From contig NZ_JACIEJ010000002.1 in the NCBI RefSeq assembly GCF_014196795.1, forward strand, positions 372,001-436,000: a stretch of DNA of 64,000 nt. Direction: 5' to 3'. Shown piece by piece: positions 46,078 through 54,599 of the stretch; position 1 is the first letter of the stretch, and each line of letters opens with the position of its first letter. The notes beneath the pieces were generated by a model. That model saw only the letters and a program-made list of their open reading frames with translations. It was not told the DNA's origin and made no database searches. The translations under genes were made by a program, and so were the position numbers. The DNA comes from Sagittula marina. GTDB lineage: Bacteria > Pseudomonadota > Alphaproteobacteria > Rhodobacterales > Rhodobacteraceae.

Positions 46078-46113
46078 GGCAAAACACAAACGCCGCCCCC
46101 AAAGGGACGGCGC
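46078..46113 (-). terminator. Rho-independent terminator of the pseudocaspase gene
   Basis: On the minus strand CGCCGTCCC, a short TTTG loop, GGGGCGGCG (46091-46113), then TTTGTGTTTTG. It lies 24 bases after the stop codon. Confidence 0.7.
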
Positions 46114-46136
46114 ATAAGTCCTGCGGTGGCAGTCGA

Positions 46137-48098
46137 TCAGCCGCCGCGCATCCGTTCGATGACTTGCAGCATCTGACGCGCCCGCGATGCACGCGCCCCA
46201 TTGGGATAGGCATTCAGATAGCGGCGCACAGCTTGCTCTGACCCCAGACGCTCCACCTCGGCCCACATGGCGGCGTCAGAAGGCCCGCGCGAGGGAGCCG
46301 GAGAATCACTCCTTGCCGCGTCCTTCTGCTTGGCCTGCGCAGCTGCCTTGCGACGCGCTTCTGCGCGGGCTTTCTCAGCGGCAGCGGCTTTTTCACGCGC
46401 GCGCCGGGCCTCTGCGGCGGCGGCCTGATTTCGGCGTGCCTCCTGCTGTTTCGCCTTGGCTTCCTCGGCTTCGGCCCCTTCCTGCAGTTTGGCGATCTGG
46501 TTCAGGTCGAGATAGCCGGTCGCCTCCAGGCCTTGAGCTGTCTGCCAGGACCGCACAGCGTCCCGCGTGCCTTCGCCAAAGATTCCGTCCACCGCCCAGT
46601 GATAATGTCCCAGGTCATCCAAATTGCGTTGAATGTCGCGACGCGCGTCACGGTCGAGACCAAGGAAGTCCTCCGCCCGGCGCAGATCATAAAACGGATC
46701 GGCCTTGATGGCCTTGATTCGCTGGGTCGCTGCGCTGACGTAGCTCCCCTCGGGCTGCGCGATCAGGTAGGACTGATAACTCGCCTCGGAGTTCTGGATG
46801 CGCGCAGCGCGCCAAGCGCCCTCGTCAGCAGCAATTTCCACCTCGGAGCGTGTGTCTCCCTCGGCCTCGGTGTCCGAAGAGTCAGCGGCAGCCGTCTTCG
46901 TGTCGTCCTCCCCCTCATCAGCGGTATCCGCAGGTTCTGACTGCTCGGCCGCTTCAGGTGCGGTATCTGCCGCCTCTGCCTCTTGAGTCGCTTCCGGCGC
47001 GGCATCGGCCTCCTGCGCCAACTCGGCGGTCTCTGGCTCTTCCGCCGCCTCTGGCGCAGCGTCTGCGGCGTCGGCCTCTTCCGCAGCGTCGGCGGCGTCG
47101 GCCTCTTGCGTCGCCTCCGGCGCAGCGTCGGCCTCTGTCGGCTCTGGCGCGGCGTCCGCGGTCTCTGCCTCTTGCATAACCTCAGGTGCCGCGTCCGCTT
47201 CCGCAGCCTGCTCCGCCTCCTCAGTCGCCTCCGCTTCGTCGATCATGCTCTCGGCGGTCTCAACCGCCTCAACAGCGTTCTCTTCGGAGGTTTCCGGCGA
47301 ATCAGCGGTCGCGGATTCCGGGTCGGGCGTGGCCTCGGCCACGACGTCCGGGGCCTCGTCAGCCTCCGGCGGCGTGGCGGGGGTGGCGGTTTCCGCAGGT
47401 ACTGGCGCTGCGGGCGCTTCGTCTGCGGACCGTGTCGGGACATCCGTCGCACGCACCACCACAAGGTCGCCCGGCGCAAAGCCGTCGACCGTCACCCCGG
47501 CGGCCTGTGCTGCTGCCACGACCGGCTGGCCGACCTTCGCCAGTTCACCGGCGGCAAACCGCGACACGGCTGATTCCGGGCCGGACAACACGGTCACGCC
47601 CGATGGCACCTCCAGATCGCCAATCCCTGCGTCGAGGAAGTCACCAAAGTCAGCGGTCACCGCGCTTTCGCTCAGCACCAGAAACGCGCGACCAGGATAT
47701 TTCGCCAGAACGCTCATCGCCGCATCCAACGGGAACGCCTGCAACATCACCGCCGTGTCAGACAGTGCCGCGCCATCGCTTGCGGGCAGCAAATACGCCC
47801 CGTTCGCGCCATGCAGAAACGCACCGGCGAGCATCATGATGACCGGACCATCGTCCCCTTCAAGGGCCGCGACAAATTCGCTGAACCCTTCGGACATGGC
47901 GGGCCCACCCGCATCGCGTGCCTCGGTAACGTCAAATCCCTGTTCGCGCAGGGCTTCTGCTGCCTCGGCCACCTGGGTCGCTGCAAACAGCGTCTGAACC
48001 CCGTTGTAACTGCTGTTACCAATGACCAATGCATCGCCTGCTGCTTGCGCCGCTGTGCCCGAAATCAGCCCGGCGAAGGCAAGTGTCAGAATCCGCAT
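46137..48098 (-). CDS. Caspase-like (inactive) protein with acidic repeats and peptidoglycan-binding domain
   Basis: 653 aa, secreted: signal peptide MRILTLAFAGLISGTAAQAA. Residues 20-215 have the caspase/peptidase C14 fold (DALVIGNSSY start), but the catalytic pair is gone: the loop of the 'GHG' site reads LAGAFLHGANGAYLLP (Ala93 where His is expected) and the 'DAC' site reads SES (Ser145). Residues about 225-440 are an acidic Ala/Glu/Asp low-complexity region with repeats such as EADAAPEATQEAE. A PG_binding_1-like unit follows (DIQRNLDDLGHYHWAVDGIFGEGTRDAV, about 490-545), then an Ala/Lys/Arg helix and a C-terminal helical tail. The role is unknown; envelope location is inferred from the signal and PG motif. 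Confidence 0.75.
   Translation of the reverse strand: MRILTLAFAGLISGTAAQAAGDALVIGNSSYNGVQTLFAATQVAEAAEALREQGFDVTEARDAGGPAMSEGFSEFVAALEGDDGPVIMMLAGAFLHGANGAYLLPASDGAALSDTAVMLQAFPLDAAMSVLAKYPGRAFLVLSESAVTADFGDFLDAGIGDLEVPSGVTVLSGPESAVSRFAAGELAKVGQPVVAAAQAAGVTVDGFAPGDLVVVRATDVPTRSADEAPAAPVPAETATPATPPEADEAPDVVAEATPDPESATADSPETSEENAVEAVETAESMIDEAEATEEAEQAAEADAAPEVMQEAETADAAPEPTEADAAPEATQEADAADAAEEADAADAAPEAAEEPETAELAQEADAAPEATQEAEAADTAPEAAEQSEPADTADEGEDDTKTAAADSSDTEAEGDTRSEVEIAADEGAWRAARIQNSEASYQSYLIAQPEGSYVSAATQRIKAIKADPFYDLRRAEDFLGLDRDARRDIQRNLDDLGHYHWAVDGIFGEGTRDAVRSWQTAQGLEATGYLDLNQIAKLQEGAEAEEAKAKQQEARRNQAAAAEARRAREKAAAAEKARAEARRKAAAQAKQKDAARSDSPAPSRGPSDAAMWAEVERLGSEQAVRRYLNAYPNGARASRARQMLQVIERMRGG
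46830..47430 (-). repeat. Low-complexity acidic repeat tract inside the pseudocaspase gene
   Basis: About 600 bases of imperfect tandem units (gcgtcggcctcttgcgtcgcctc-like words) encoding Ala/Glu/Asp/Pro/Thr. Such tracts vary in copy number and are prone to slippage. Confidence 0.7.
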
Positions 48099-48249
48099 AA
48101 CAATTCCTCCTTTTTTTCAAGCCTACCGTGCTCGCGCATCATAACAAGACACGATTGCACCGGTCATGAAACCTTCGCGTGTGACGACAGCGCGCCGATG
48201 ACCTGCGACGGTTCTAAAAACGCCCGAAAATCAGAAGGATGCCCCGGAA

Positions 48250-49422
48250 TCAGTCGTATTTGCGCTGGTCTTCGATCACGAGCCCGTCACGCGGCAATTC
48301 ACCAATCCCCACCAGATCCACGTCGGCCTTGAGCTTGAGCACCTCGACGATACTGGCCTCCAGGCCGTCGATGGCGCGCGCCTCGGTTTCGATTCGCACT
48401 GTCATGGCGTCCATTTCACCGTTGCGGCTGGCCACGACGCGAGCGCGCGAGATCTCGGGGTGTTTGGCCACCAGCTGCGCCACCTGTTCAGGACGCACGA
48501 ACATGCCCTTGATCTTGGTGGTCTGATCGGCGCGGCCCATCCACCCCTTGATCCGCGTGTTGGTGCGCCCACAGGGCGAGGCGCCGGGCAGCACAGCCGA
48601 CAGATCGCCGGTGGCAAACCGGATCAGCGGATAATCGGGATTGAGCGTGGTGACGACGATTTCGCCCACCTCCCCCTCTGGCACCGGATCACCCGTGCCT
48701 GGGGTCACGATCTCGACGATGACATGTTCGTCCAGGATCATCCCCTCCATCGCGTTGCTTTCATAGGCGACGTTGCCCAGATCGGCGGTGGCGTAGCATT
48801 GCAGGCAGGAGATCCCGCGATCCGCATAATACTGTCGCAACGAGGGGAACAGCGCGCCGCCGCCCACAGCCGCGCGGTCGATCGTCAGCTCCAGCCCCAT
48901 CTCGTCGGCTTTCTCGAGGATCACCTTCAGGTAATCCGGCGTGCCGGCATAAGCGGTGATGCCAATGTCGCGCGCCGCCCGCGCCTGCAGTTCGGTCTGC
49001 CCCGTGCCAGCGGGCAGCACAGCCGCGCCCACCGCCCGTGCGCCGCTTTCAAAGATCATCCCCGCCGGAGTGAGGTGATAGCCAAAGCAGTTCTGCACGA
49101 TATCCCCCTGCCCGATGCCGCAGGCGTGCAGGAACCGCCCCATGCGCCACCAGTCAGGGCTGACACCGCCGGGTTCGTAGATCGGACCGGGCGATTGGAA
49201 CACGTGGGCAAGGTTAGACACCGGCAAACCGCCAAAGGGGGGGGCCTCTGCCTGCTTCGCCGCAAGCTCCGACTTGCGCAGAACCGGCAGGGCCGCCAGC
49301 CCCGACAGATCTTCGAGCGCATCATATCCATGCTTCGCCAACTGGGTGTTCAAAGCCTGCAACTGCGCGCTCTCTCGCGCGTCCTGGCTGCGTGTTTCCA
49401 AAGCATCGAAGTAGCTTGTCAT
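48250..49422 (-). CDS. Phenylacetate-CoA-ligase-like adenylate-forming enzyme
   Basis: 390 aa. PaaK-type features: FQSPGPIYEPGGVSPDWW, NCFGYHLTPAGMIFESGARAVGAAVLPAGTGQTE, YAGTPDYLKVILEKA, CYATADLGNVAYES, GEIVVTTLNPDYPLIRFATGDLS and GWMGRADQTTKIKGMFVRPEQV. It activates an aromatic or other carboxylic acid as the acyl-CoA; phenylacetate itself is uncertain. Strong GGAGGGG before the ATG at 49422. It is the last gene of the Liv transport cluster, 25 bases after the App1-like gene. Confidence 0.88.
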   Translation of the reverse strand: MTSYFDALETRSQDARESAQLQALNTQLAKHGYDALEDLSGLAALPVLRKSELAAKQAEAPPFGGLPVSNLAHVFQSPGPIYEPGGVSPDWWRMGRFLHACGIGQGDIVQNCFGYHLTPAGMIFESGARAVGAAVLPAGTGQTELQARAARDIGITAYAGTPDYLKVILEKADEMGLELTIDRAAVGGGALFPSLRQYYADRGISCLQCYATADLGNVAYESNAMEGMILDEHVIVEIVTPGTGDPVPEGEVGEIVVTTLNPDYPLIRFATGDLSAVLPGASPCGRTNTRIKGWMGRADQTTKIKGMFVRPEQVAQLVAKHPEISRARVVASRNGEMDAMTVRIETEARAIDGLEASIVEVLKLKADVDLVGIGELPRDGLVIEDQRKYD

Positions 49423-49447
49423 CCCTGTCCCCTCCCGTGAGGTTTTG

Positions 49448-50473
49448 TCATCCTTGGGTGTCGAGTGGCGCGGGCAGCACCGTCTCCGGCACCGCGTCAA
49501 AATCCGCCACCACGGCACATGGTACGCCTGCGGCCTCAATGTCCGTCACCGCCGCCCGGGCCGCCTCCGGCAGCGTTCCGGTGGCCTCGCGCAGGACCAC
49601 ACCGCCGATCCGTCCCGGATTGCGCGCGACCGCATCGCGGTAGACGATCGCATCCTTTTGGCCCGTGTCGCCCAGCAGCCAGATCTGCAATTCAGGATTG
49701 GCCGCCAGAATCCGATCAATCGCCGCACCCTTGTGATCGCCGTGGCTCGCCCCGATCAGCCCCTTGTCGGACACGCCAAGGTCACGCAGGAACATCGGCC
49801 CCTGCACCAGCCCTGCCCGATCAAAGATCCCCTCGAGGAACGCAAACAGGTTCCACGGCGAGGAGCTGACGTAATACACCGGGTTCCGCCCGCCTTCGCT
49901 CAGCCGCGCCATCAGTTTGACCGCATCCGGGTAGACTTCGCGGGTCAGCGCATTGCCGGTAAAGGTGTTCCACAGGTTGCGCGGCAGCGAAAATGCCCCG
50001 GTGTGCAGCATCGTGTCGTCGATGTCGGACACCACGCCATAGCGCGCCTCCGCCTGCGGCACGAGGACGGGCATCGGTTTCGGCGCGTCGTCGCTACCGG
50101 CGATCTCGGCCTCGATATGCACCCATCCCGCGTGATCCGGCGCGCGTGGCACCTTCATCTGGATGTACCCTTCCGCGTCAGAGCGCCCCTCGACCCCCGC
50201 CGCGACCACCGGCACGCCGCGCACCTCGGAGGTCAGGAACAGCGACACCATCTGCTTGAAGTTCACCCATTTCGATTGGTCCGCCTCCGGTGCTGCGCGG
50301 CGCACGGCACTGACCACGCGCCCTTGGATCACCAGACCACCAGGCACCGCATAGCCGCGATAAGCCTTTAACATCGGGGGCGCATCTGAACGGATTGCCC
50401 GCTCGATCAGCCCTTCGACGGCCCGCGCCGCCCGATTGAGACCCGCGCTGAATGTGCCGGTGGAGTTCGCCAT
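49448..50473 (-). CDS. App1-family (DUF2183) phosphatase-like protein
   Basis: 341 aa. DUF2183/App1-like: RGYAVPGGLVIQGRVV, GYIQMKVPRA, then a HAD-type core with VSDIDDTMLHTGAF (DxDxT catalytic loop), VYYVSSSPWNLFAFLEGIF and HGDHKGAAIDRILAANPELQIWLLGDTGQKD. The yeast relative is a phosphatidate phosphatase; the bacterial substrate is unproven. It lies between livF and the PaaK-like ligase. Confidence 0.85.
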   Translation of the reverse strand: MANSTGTFSAGLNRAARAVEGLIERAIRSDAPPMLKAYRGYAVPGGLVIQGRVVSAVRRAAPEADQSKWVNFKQMVSLFLTSEVRGVPVVAAGVEGRSDAEGYIQMKVPRAPDHAGWVHIEAEIAGSDDAPKPMPVLVPQAEARYGVVSDIDDTMLHTGAFSLPRNLWNTFTGNALTREVYPDAVKLMARLSEGGRNPVYYVSSSPWNLFAFLEGIFDRAGLVQGPMFLRDLGVSDKGLIGASHGDHKGAAIDRILAANPELQIWLLGDTGQKDAIVYRDAVARNPGRIGGVVLREATGTLPEAARAAVTDIEAAGVPCAVVADFDAVPETVLPAPLDTQG

Positions 50474-50495
50474 GTCGTGCCCTTTCGCAATTGCT

Positions 50496-51320
50496 TCAGG
50501 CAAGCCAACGCTTACGACGGCGATAAGATCGGACGTCACGGAAACTCTTTCGCCCGGTGTCCGACATGCCGAGGTAGAATTCCTTCACATCCGGGTTCTC
50601 GCGCAGCTCCTGCGCCGGGCCTTCCATCACCACACGCCCGTTTTCGAGGATGTAGCCGGAATGCGCATATCGCAGCGCCACGTTGGTGTTCTGCTCCGCC
50701 AGAAGAAAGCTCACGCCCTCGCCCTCGTTCACCGCTTTGACGATCTCAAAGATCTGTTCCACCAGCTGCGGTGCAAGCCCCATGGACGGCTCATCCAGCA
50801 GGATCGTCTCGGGCCGTGACATCAGCGCGCGCCCGATGGCGGTCATCTGCTGCTCCCCGCCAGAGGTGTAGCCCGCCTGCGATTTCCGCCGCTCGCGCAG
50901 ACGTGGAAAGTAATTGTACACCATCTCCAGATCTGCATCGATGGCGCCTTTGCCGTCGCGCCGGGTATAGGCACCGGTCAGCAGGTTTTCCTCCACCGTC
51001 AGGTGTTCAAAGCAATGCCGCCCCTCCATCACCTGGATGACCCCACGTTTGACCAGCGCCGCCGGGTCCAGATCCTGCACCCGCTCGCCCTTGTAGACGA
51101 TCGACCCTTTGGTCACTTCGCCCCGTTCCGAATGCAGCAGGTTTGAAATCGCCTTCAGCGTGGTTGTCTTGCCCGCGCCGTTGCCGCCAAGCAGCGCCGT
51201 AATGCCGCCCTTTCGCACGTTGAGGGACACGCCTTTCAGAACGAGGATCACGTGATTGTAGATCACCTCGATATTGTTGACCTCCAACAAGGCCTCGTCA
51301 GTCATCGATCCATCCGGCAT
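50496..51320 (-). CDS. livF: ABC transporter ATP-binding protein (LivF type)
   Basis: 274 aa. Walker A LLGGNGAGKTTTLKAI, Q-loop GVIQVMEGRHCFEHLTVEENL, signature TSGGEQQMTAIGRAL, Walker B TILLDEPSMGL, H-loop-like LAEQN. The ATG at 51320 (MPDGSMTDE) is chosen because GGGAGGTG is five bases upstream; codons at 51335 and 51305 are alternatives. It couples ATP hydrolysis to transport with LivG. Confidence 0.93.
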   Translation of the reverse strand: MPDGSMTDEALLEVNNIEVIYNHVILVLKGVSLNVRKGGITALLGGNGAGKTTTLKAISNLLHSERGEVTKGSIVYKGERVQDLDPAALVKRGVIQVMEGRHCFEHLTVEENLLTGAYTRRDGKGAIDADLEMVYNYFPRLRERRKSQAGYTSGGEQQMTAIGRALMSRPETILLDEPSMGLAPQLVEQIFEIVKAVNEGEGVSFLLAEQNTNVALRYAHSGYILENGRVVMEGPAQELRENPDVKEFYLGMSDTGRKSFRDVRSYRRRKRWLA

Positions 51321-51428
51321 AACACCTCCCCGCACGCAGGTCGCCCGATGGCGCGCGCCCCATGCTTTTGCTTGGTCGAACTTCTCAAGATCCGGCGGCG
51401 GCCCACGCCACCGCCGGACGGACAGGCT

Positions 51429-52721
51429 TCAGCTTTCGCAGTCTTCGTTCACGGCCCAGGGTTGGTTGGCTTCGGCGTATTCATCCGCCTTGGCCGACAC
51501 GATATCGGCATAGCCCTCGACATTGGCTGTCATCAACTCGGACGCCTTCACGAACTTCTCGCCGTCCCACTCCAGCATCCAGCCGCCGGAGTTGCCGGTG
51601 TGGTCGGAACACGATGTCTGGAACGGCGGCACCATACCGTCGAGGCCCAGCTCCGCGATCCGCTCTTCGGTCATGTTGATGTTCTCCAGACCCCAGCGCA
51701 GTTGCGACGGGCTGATTTCCGCGGTGTCGAACTCTTCCTGCGCGACGCGGATGCCCTCGCCCAGAATGGCGGAGATGATGATGCCGCGGCTGTAGAAGAC
51801 ACCCGCCATTTCTTCGGGGTTGGACTGGGTCAGGCCCGGCTCGACAACATGTGTCTGGATGTCCTGCATGACCGGTGCATCCGGGTTCGGGAACGACCAG
51901 CTGATCGACTTGTAGCCCTTGCCGTCCTCGCCCACGATCTTGAGGTCGGCATCATGTCCGGCCCACCAGACGCCAAGGAAATTTTCCATCGGGAACTTGG
52001 TCTTAACCGCTTCGGTGATGGCCCCGGCGTTCATCGCGCCCCAGCCCCACATCACGACATAATCGGGACGCTCGCGGCGGATCTGCAACCACTGCGCCGA
52101 CTGGTTCTGCATCTCTTTGAGGCCAACAGGGATCGGCACCAGCTCAAAGCCCTTGTTTTCCGCGTGCATTTCCAGCACCGGCAGAGGCTCCTTGCCAAAC
52201 GGGTGGTCGAGGTGCAGGAAGGCGATCTTCTTGCCCTCCAGATCCCCCTGCTCTTCGAGGTACTGGATGATCATGTCGGCGGCATCCCAATACCCTGCCG
52301 GGATGTTGAACGCCCACTGGAAGGTCTCACCGTCCATCATCGGGCTGAACCCGTAGCCCGGCGCAAGGATCGGGATCTCGTCCACGTTCGTCTTCGGCAG
52401 AACCTGCAACGTGATGCCGGTGGACCACGGCTGCGTCACGATGGAGCGGTCCTTGGTCTTCTCGTAGCACTCCACGCCCTTTTCGGTGGAATAGCCGGTT
52501 TCGCATTCTTCGGCGTTCACCGGAACGCCGCCGATCCCGCCGTCACGTGCGTTGAGCATGGTGAAATAGTCGGCCTGCCCGTTCATCAAGGGGATGCCCG
52601 TCGCGGCAAACGGACCGGTCCGATAGGCAAGGTTCGGGGTGTACAGCTCCTGCGCCAGCGCGCTGGTCGCGGCAATCCCCGCCACAACGGCAGCCACCGC
52701 CATCTTGGTGAATCGTGTCAT
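51429..52721 (-). CDS. ABC transporter substrate-binding protein (Liv/type-4)
   Basis: 430 aa periplasmic protein. Signal peptide MTRFTKMAVAAVVAGIAATSALA, then a mature domain with YRTGPFAATGIPLMNGQADYFTMLNARDGGIGG, VNAEECETGYSTEKGVECYEKTK, IAFLHLDHPFGKEPLPVLEMHAEN and DYVVMWGWGAMNAGAITEAVK. It is the HAAT/amide-urea-like group, longer than LivJ. The substrate cannot be read from sequence, but the two ligases around it point to a carboxylic acid. GGGAGGAG precedes the ATG. Confidence 0.9.
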   Translation of the reverse strand: MTRFTKMAVAAVVAGIAATSALAQELYTPNLAYRTGPFAATGIPLMNGQADYFTMLNARDGGIGGVPVNAEECETGYSTEKGVECYEKTKDRSIVTQPWSTGITLQVLPKTNVDEIPILAPGYGFSPMMDGETFQWAFNIPAGYWDAADMIIQYLEEQGDLEGKKIAFLHLDHPFGKEPLPVLEMHAENKGFELVPIPVGLKEMQNQSAQWLQIRRERPDYVVMWGWGAMNAGAITEAVKTKFPMENFLGVWWAGHDADLKIVGEDGKGYKSISWSFPNPDAPVMQDIQTHVVEPGLTQSNPEEMAGVFYSRGIIISAILGEGIRVAQEEFDTAEISPSQLRWGLENINMTEERIAELGLDGMVPPFQTSCSDHTGNSGGWMLEWDGEKFVKASELMTANVEGYADIVSAKADEYAEANQPWAVNEDCES

Positions 52722-52803
52722 AGTGTCTCCTCCCTGAGATAATGTCACTTTGTTCAGTCTTTCGGTGTCGGTCGGGGTTCGCCCCGGCTCTGTTTTGAAA
52801 TCG

Positions 52804-53880
52804 TCAGTGCGGGAACGGCCAGAGGATCAGTTTCTCCCGGATCAGCCGCCACAGCTGCGCAAGGCCATGCGGCTCCACGATCAGGAAAAAGATGATCAGG
52901 CTGCCCACGATCATGATGTTGAGATGCTCCACCGTGGCACTGTCGATCGGAATGCCCAGCGCATTGGGCAACAGGTTCAGCACAACCGGCAGACCCACGA
53001 TCAGGATCGCCCCTAGGTAGTTGCCCATGATCGACCCCAGCCCGCCGATGATGGCGATGAACAGGATGCGGAACGACAGCGGAATATCGAACAGGTTCGG
53101 CTCCGCCGCCCCCCGCCACATAAAGACGAACAGCGCACCGGACACGCCCACGATGTAGGACGAGATGGCAAAGGCCGTCAGCTTCGACTTCATCAGGTTG
53201 ATCCCGATCAGCTCGGCGGCGATGTCCATGTCGCGCGTCGCCTTCCACGTCCGGCCCAGCGTGCCGCGTGTCAGGTTGATGCACATCCACGTCAGCAGGC
53301 AGACGATGAACAGCACGACATAATACTGAATGGTCGAGGACGCCTGAGGCCCCGCGATATACACGCCAAACATCTCGAGGTTGGGCACCTGGATCGCACC
53401 AGAGGCGTTGTCATTGTACAGCCACGACCACTTCTCGAACAGCCAGACCAGAAAGAACTGCGCCGCAAGCGTGGCAATCGCCAGGTAGAACCCCTTGATG
53501 CGCAACGACGGGATGCCAAAGGCAACCCCCACCCCGGCCGAGAACACGCCCGACAAAAGGATCGCGATGATTGGGTTCATCCAGGGCATCAGCGTGATCA
53601 GCTTGTAACAGGCGTAGGCCCCCACCCCCATGAAGGCCGCGGTGCCCAGCGACAGCTGCCCGGCATAGCCCGTCAGGATGTTCAGCCCCAGCGCCGCAAG
53701 CGAATAGATCAGCACGGGGATCAGAAGCGTCTGAAAGGCGAACTCCGTCGCCACCAGCGGGAACACGACCCAGGCCAGCACCAGAATGACCCCCAAAAGG
53801 AACGCATCCTGGCGCACCGGGAACAGGGCCTGATCGGCCCGATAACTCGTCTTGAACTGTCCTGCGGTGCGATACAGCAT
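52804..53880 (-). CDS. livM: ABC transporter permease (LivM type)
   Basis: 358 aa with about nine helices; ALGLNILTGYAGQLSLGTAAFMGVGAYACYKL is the LivM hallmark, RTWKATRDMDIAAELIGINLMKSKLTAFAISSYIVGVSGAL the cytoplasmic coupling (EAA-like) region. GGGGAGGAG precedes the ATG. Confidence 0.93.
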   Translation of the reverse strand: MLYRTAGQFKTSYRADQALFPVRQDAFLLGVILVLAWVVFPLVATEFAFQTLLIPVLIYSLAALGLNILTGYAGQLSLGTAAFMGVGAYACYKLITLMPWMNPIIAILLSGVFSAGVGVAFGIPSLRIKGFYLAIATLAAQFFLVWLFEKWSWLYNDNASGAIQVPNLEMFGVYIAGPQASSTIQYYVVLFIVCLLTWMCINLTRGTLGRTWKATRDMDIAAELIGINLMKSKLTAFAISSYIVGVSGALFVFMWRGAAEPNLFDIPLSFRILFIAIIGGLGSIMGNYLGAILIVGLPVVLNLLPNALGIPIDSATVEHLNIMIVGSLIIFFLIVEPHGLAQLWRLIREKLILWPFPH

Positions 53881-53947
53881 CCGCGCTCCTCCCCTGTTGT
53901 CCGGTGCGCCTCTGCGGGCGCGGAACCGGGTGAATCCGGGCCCGTCC

Positions 53948-53978
53948 GGGGCGCGCTGCCTCCCCGCAGCGCGCGCCC
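53948..53978 (-). other. Strong hairpin between the small ORF and livM
   Basis: GGGGCGCGCTGC (53948-53959) and GCAGCGCGCGCCC (53966-53978) form a stem with at most one bulge around CTCCCC. No T-run; it may define an mRNA processing or partial termination point inside the operon. Confidence 0.45.
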
Positions 53979-53996
53979 GTCATCTCCCGTGTGCCG

Positions 53997-54269
53997 TCAG
54001 TCGTCCTTGCGCCGCTTGGGCAAAGCCGCCGTCCAGAAATCCGCCACGGCCTTCCACGACGTGGCCGTCGCATTGACCGAGGCGCTCATCATCGTGTTGA
54101 CCGCGTCCATCTGCGCTTTCATCACGCCCTGGACCGCCTCCTGTTGTGCCTCGTAGATCTCGCTCATCCCATCTGCGCTGCGCGCAAGGTTGACCGTTTC
54201 TTCCGTTGCTTTCGTCCGCGCCCGCGGCGAGCGATCCCGCTGCGGTGTCGTTGTCTTCCGTGTCGCCAT
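53997..54269 (-). CDS. Small hypothetical protein (phasin-like helix)
   Basis: 90 aa. A basic Arg/Thr-rich N-terminus is followed by a helical stretch DGMSEIYEAQQEAVQGVMKAQMDAVNTMMSASVNATATSWKAVADFWTAAL. The even spacing of Met/Ala is reminiscent of phasin-type amphipathic helices, but no motif proves it. Its ATG overlaps the stop of the two-helix membrane protein (TGATG). It is embedded in the Liv operon between livH and livM. Confidence 0.65.
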   Translation of the reverse strand: MATRKTTTPQRDRSPRARTKATEETVNLARSADGMSEIYEAQQEAVQGVMKAQMDAVNTMMSASVNATATSWKAVADFWTAALPKRRKDD

Positions 54270-54517
54270 CAGACATCCAGTCCTTCGTCTGCATCAAAGC
54301 GGGTTCGGGAATTCGAACCCCGTGCATACCCCGTAGCCTCGGAATGCCGGACGATCCAGAACCAAGCCCAGATACCCAGTGCCGCACCCAGCGCGGCGAT
54401 CACCACAGCCCCCACCATGCGCGACCCGTCAGAGGGCGGCGTCGTGACCGCAAGATAGCCAAATGACCAGAACCCGGCCCAGGCCACCACGTTCAGAACT
54501 GCGATCAGTTTGGTCAT
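54269..54517 (-). CDS. Small two-helix membrane protein
   Basis: 82 aa. TM1 KLIAVLNVVAWAGFWSFGYLAV, TM2 MVGAVVIAALGAALGIWAWFWIV, with a charged tail (ARGSNSRTRFDADEG). The ATG at 54517 is chosen for the GGAGAGGG ribosome site; longer forms read from 54628 without one. Between livH and the phasin-like ORF; function unknown. Confidence 0.75.
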   Translation of the reverse strand: MTKLIAVLNVVAWAGFWSFGYLAVTTPPSDGSRMVGAVVIAALGAALGIWAWFWIVRHSEATGYARGSNSRTRFDADEGLDV

Positions 54518-54599
54518 CCCGACCCTCTCCCCGTCCAAGGCTTCTTCGCTTTCCGGAATACTCCCGCCGGAGGCACCCACGCCCCCGACGAGAGCCGAC

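Noticed and set aside
46830-47430. Repetitive DNA as a possible CRISPR or tandem array
   Set aside because: The units are imperfect, in frame, and encode an acidic linker; no spacer/repeat periodicity.
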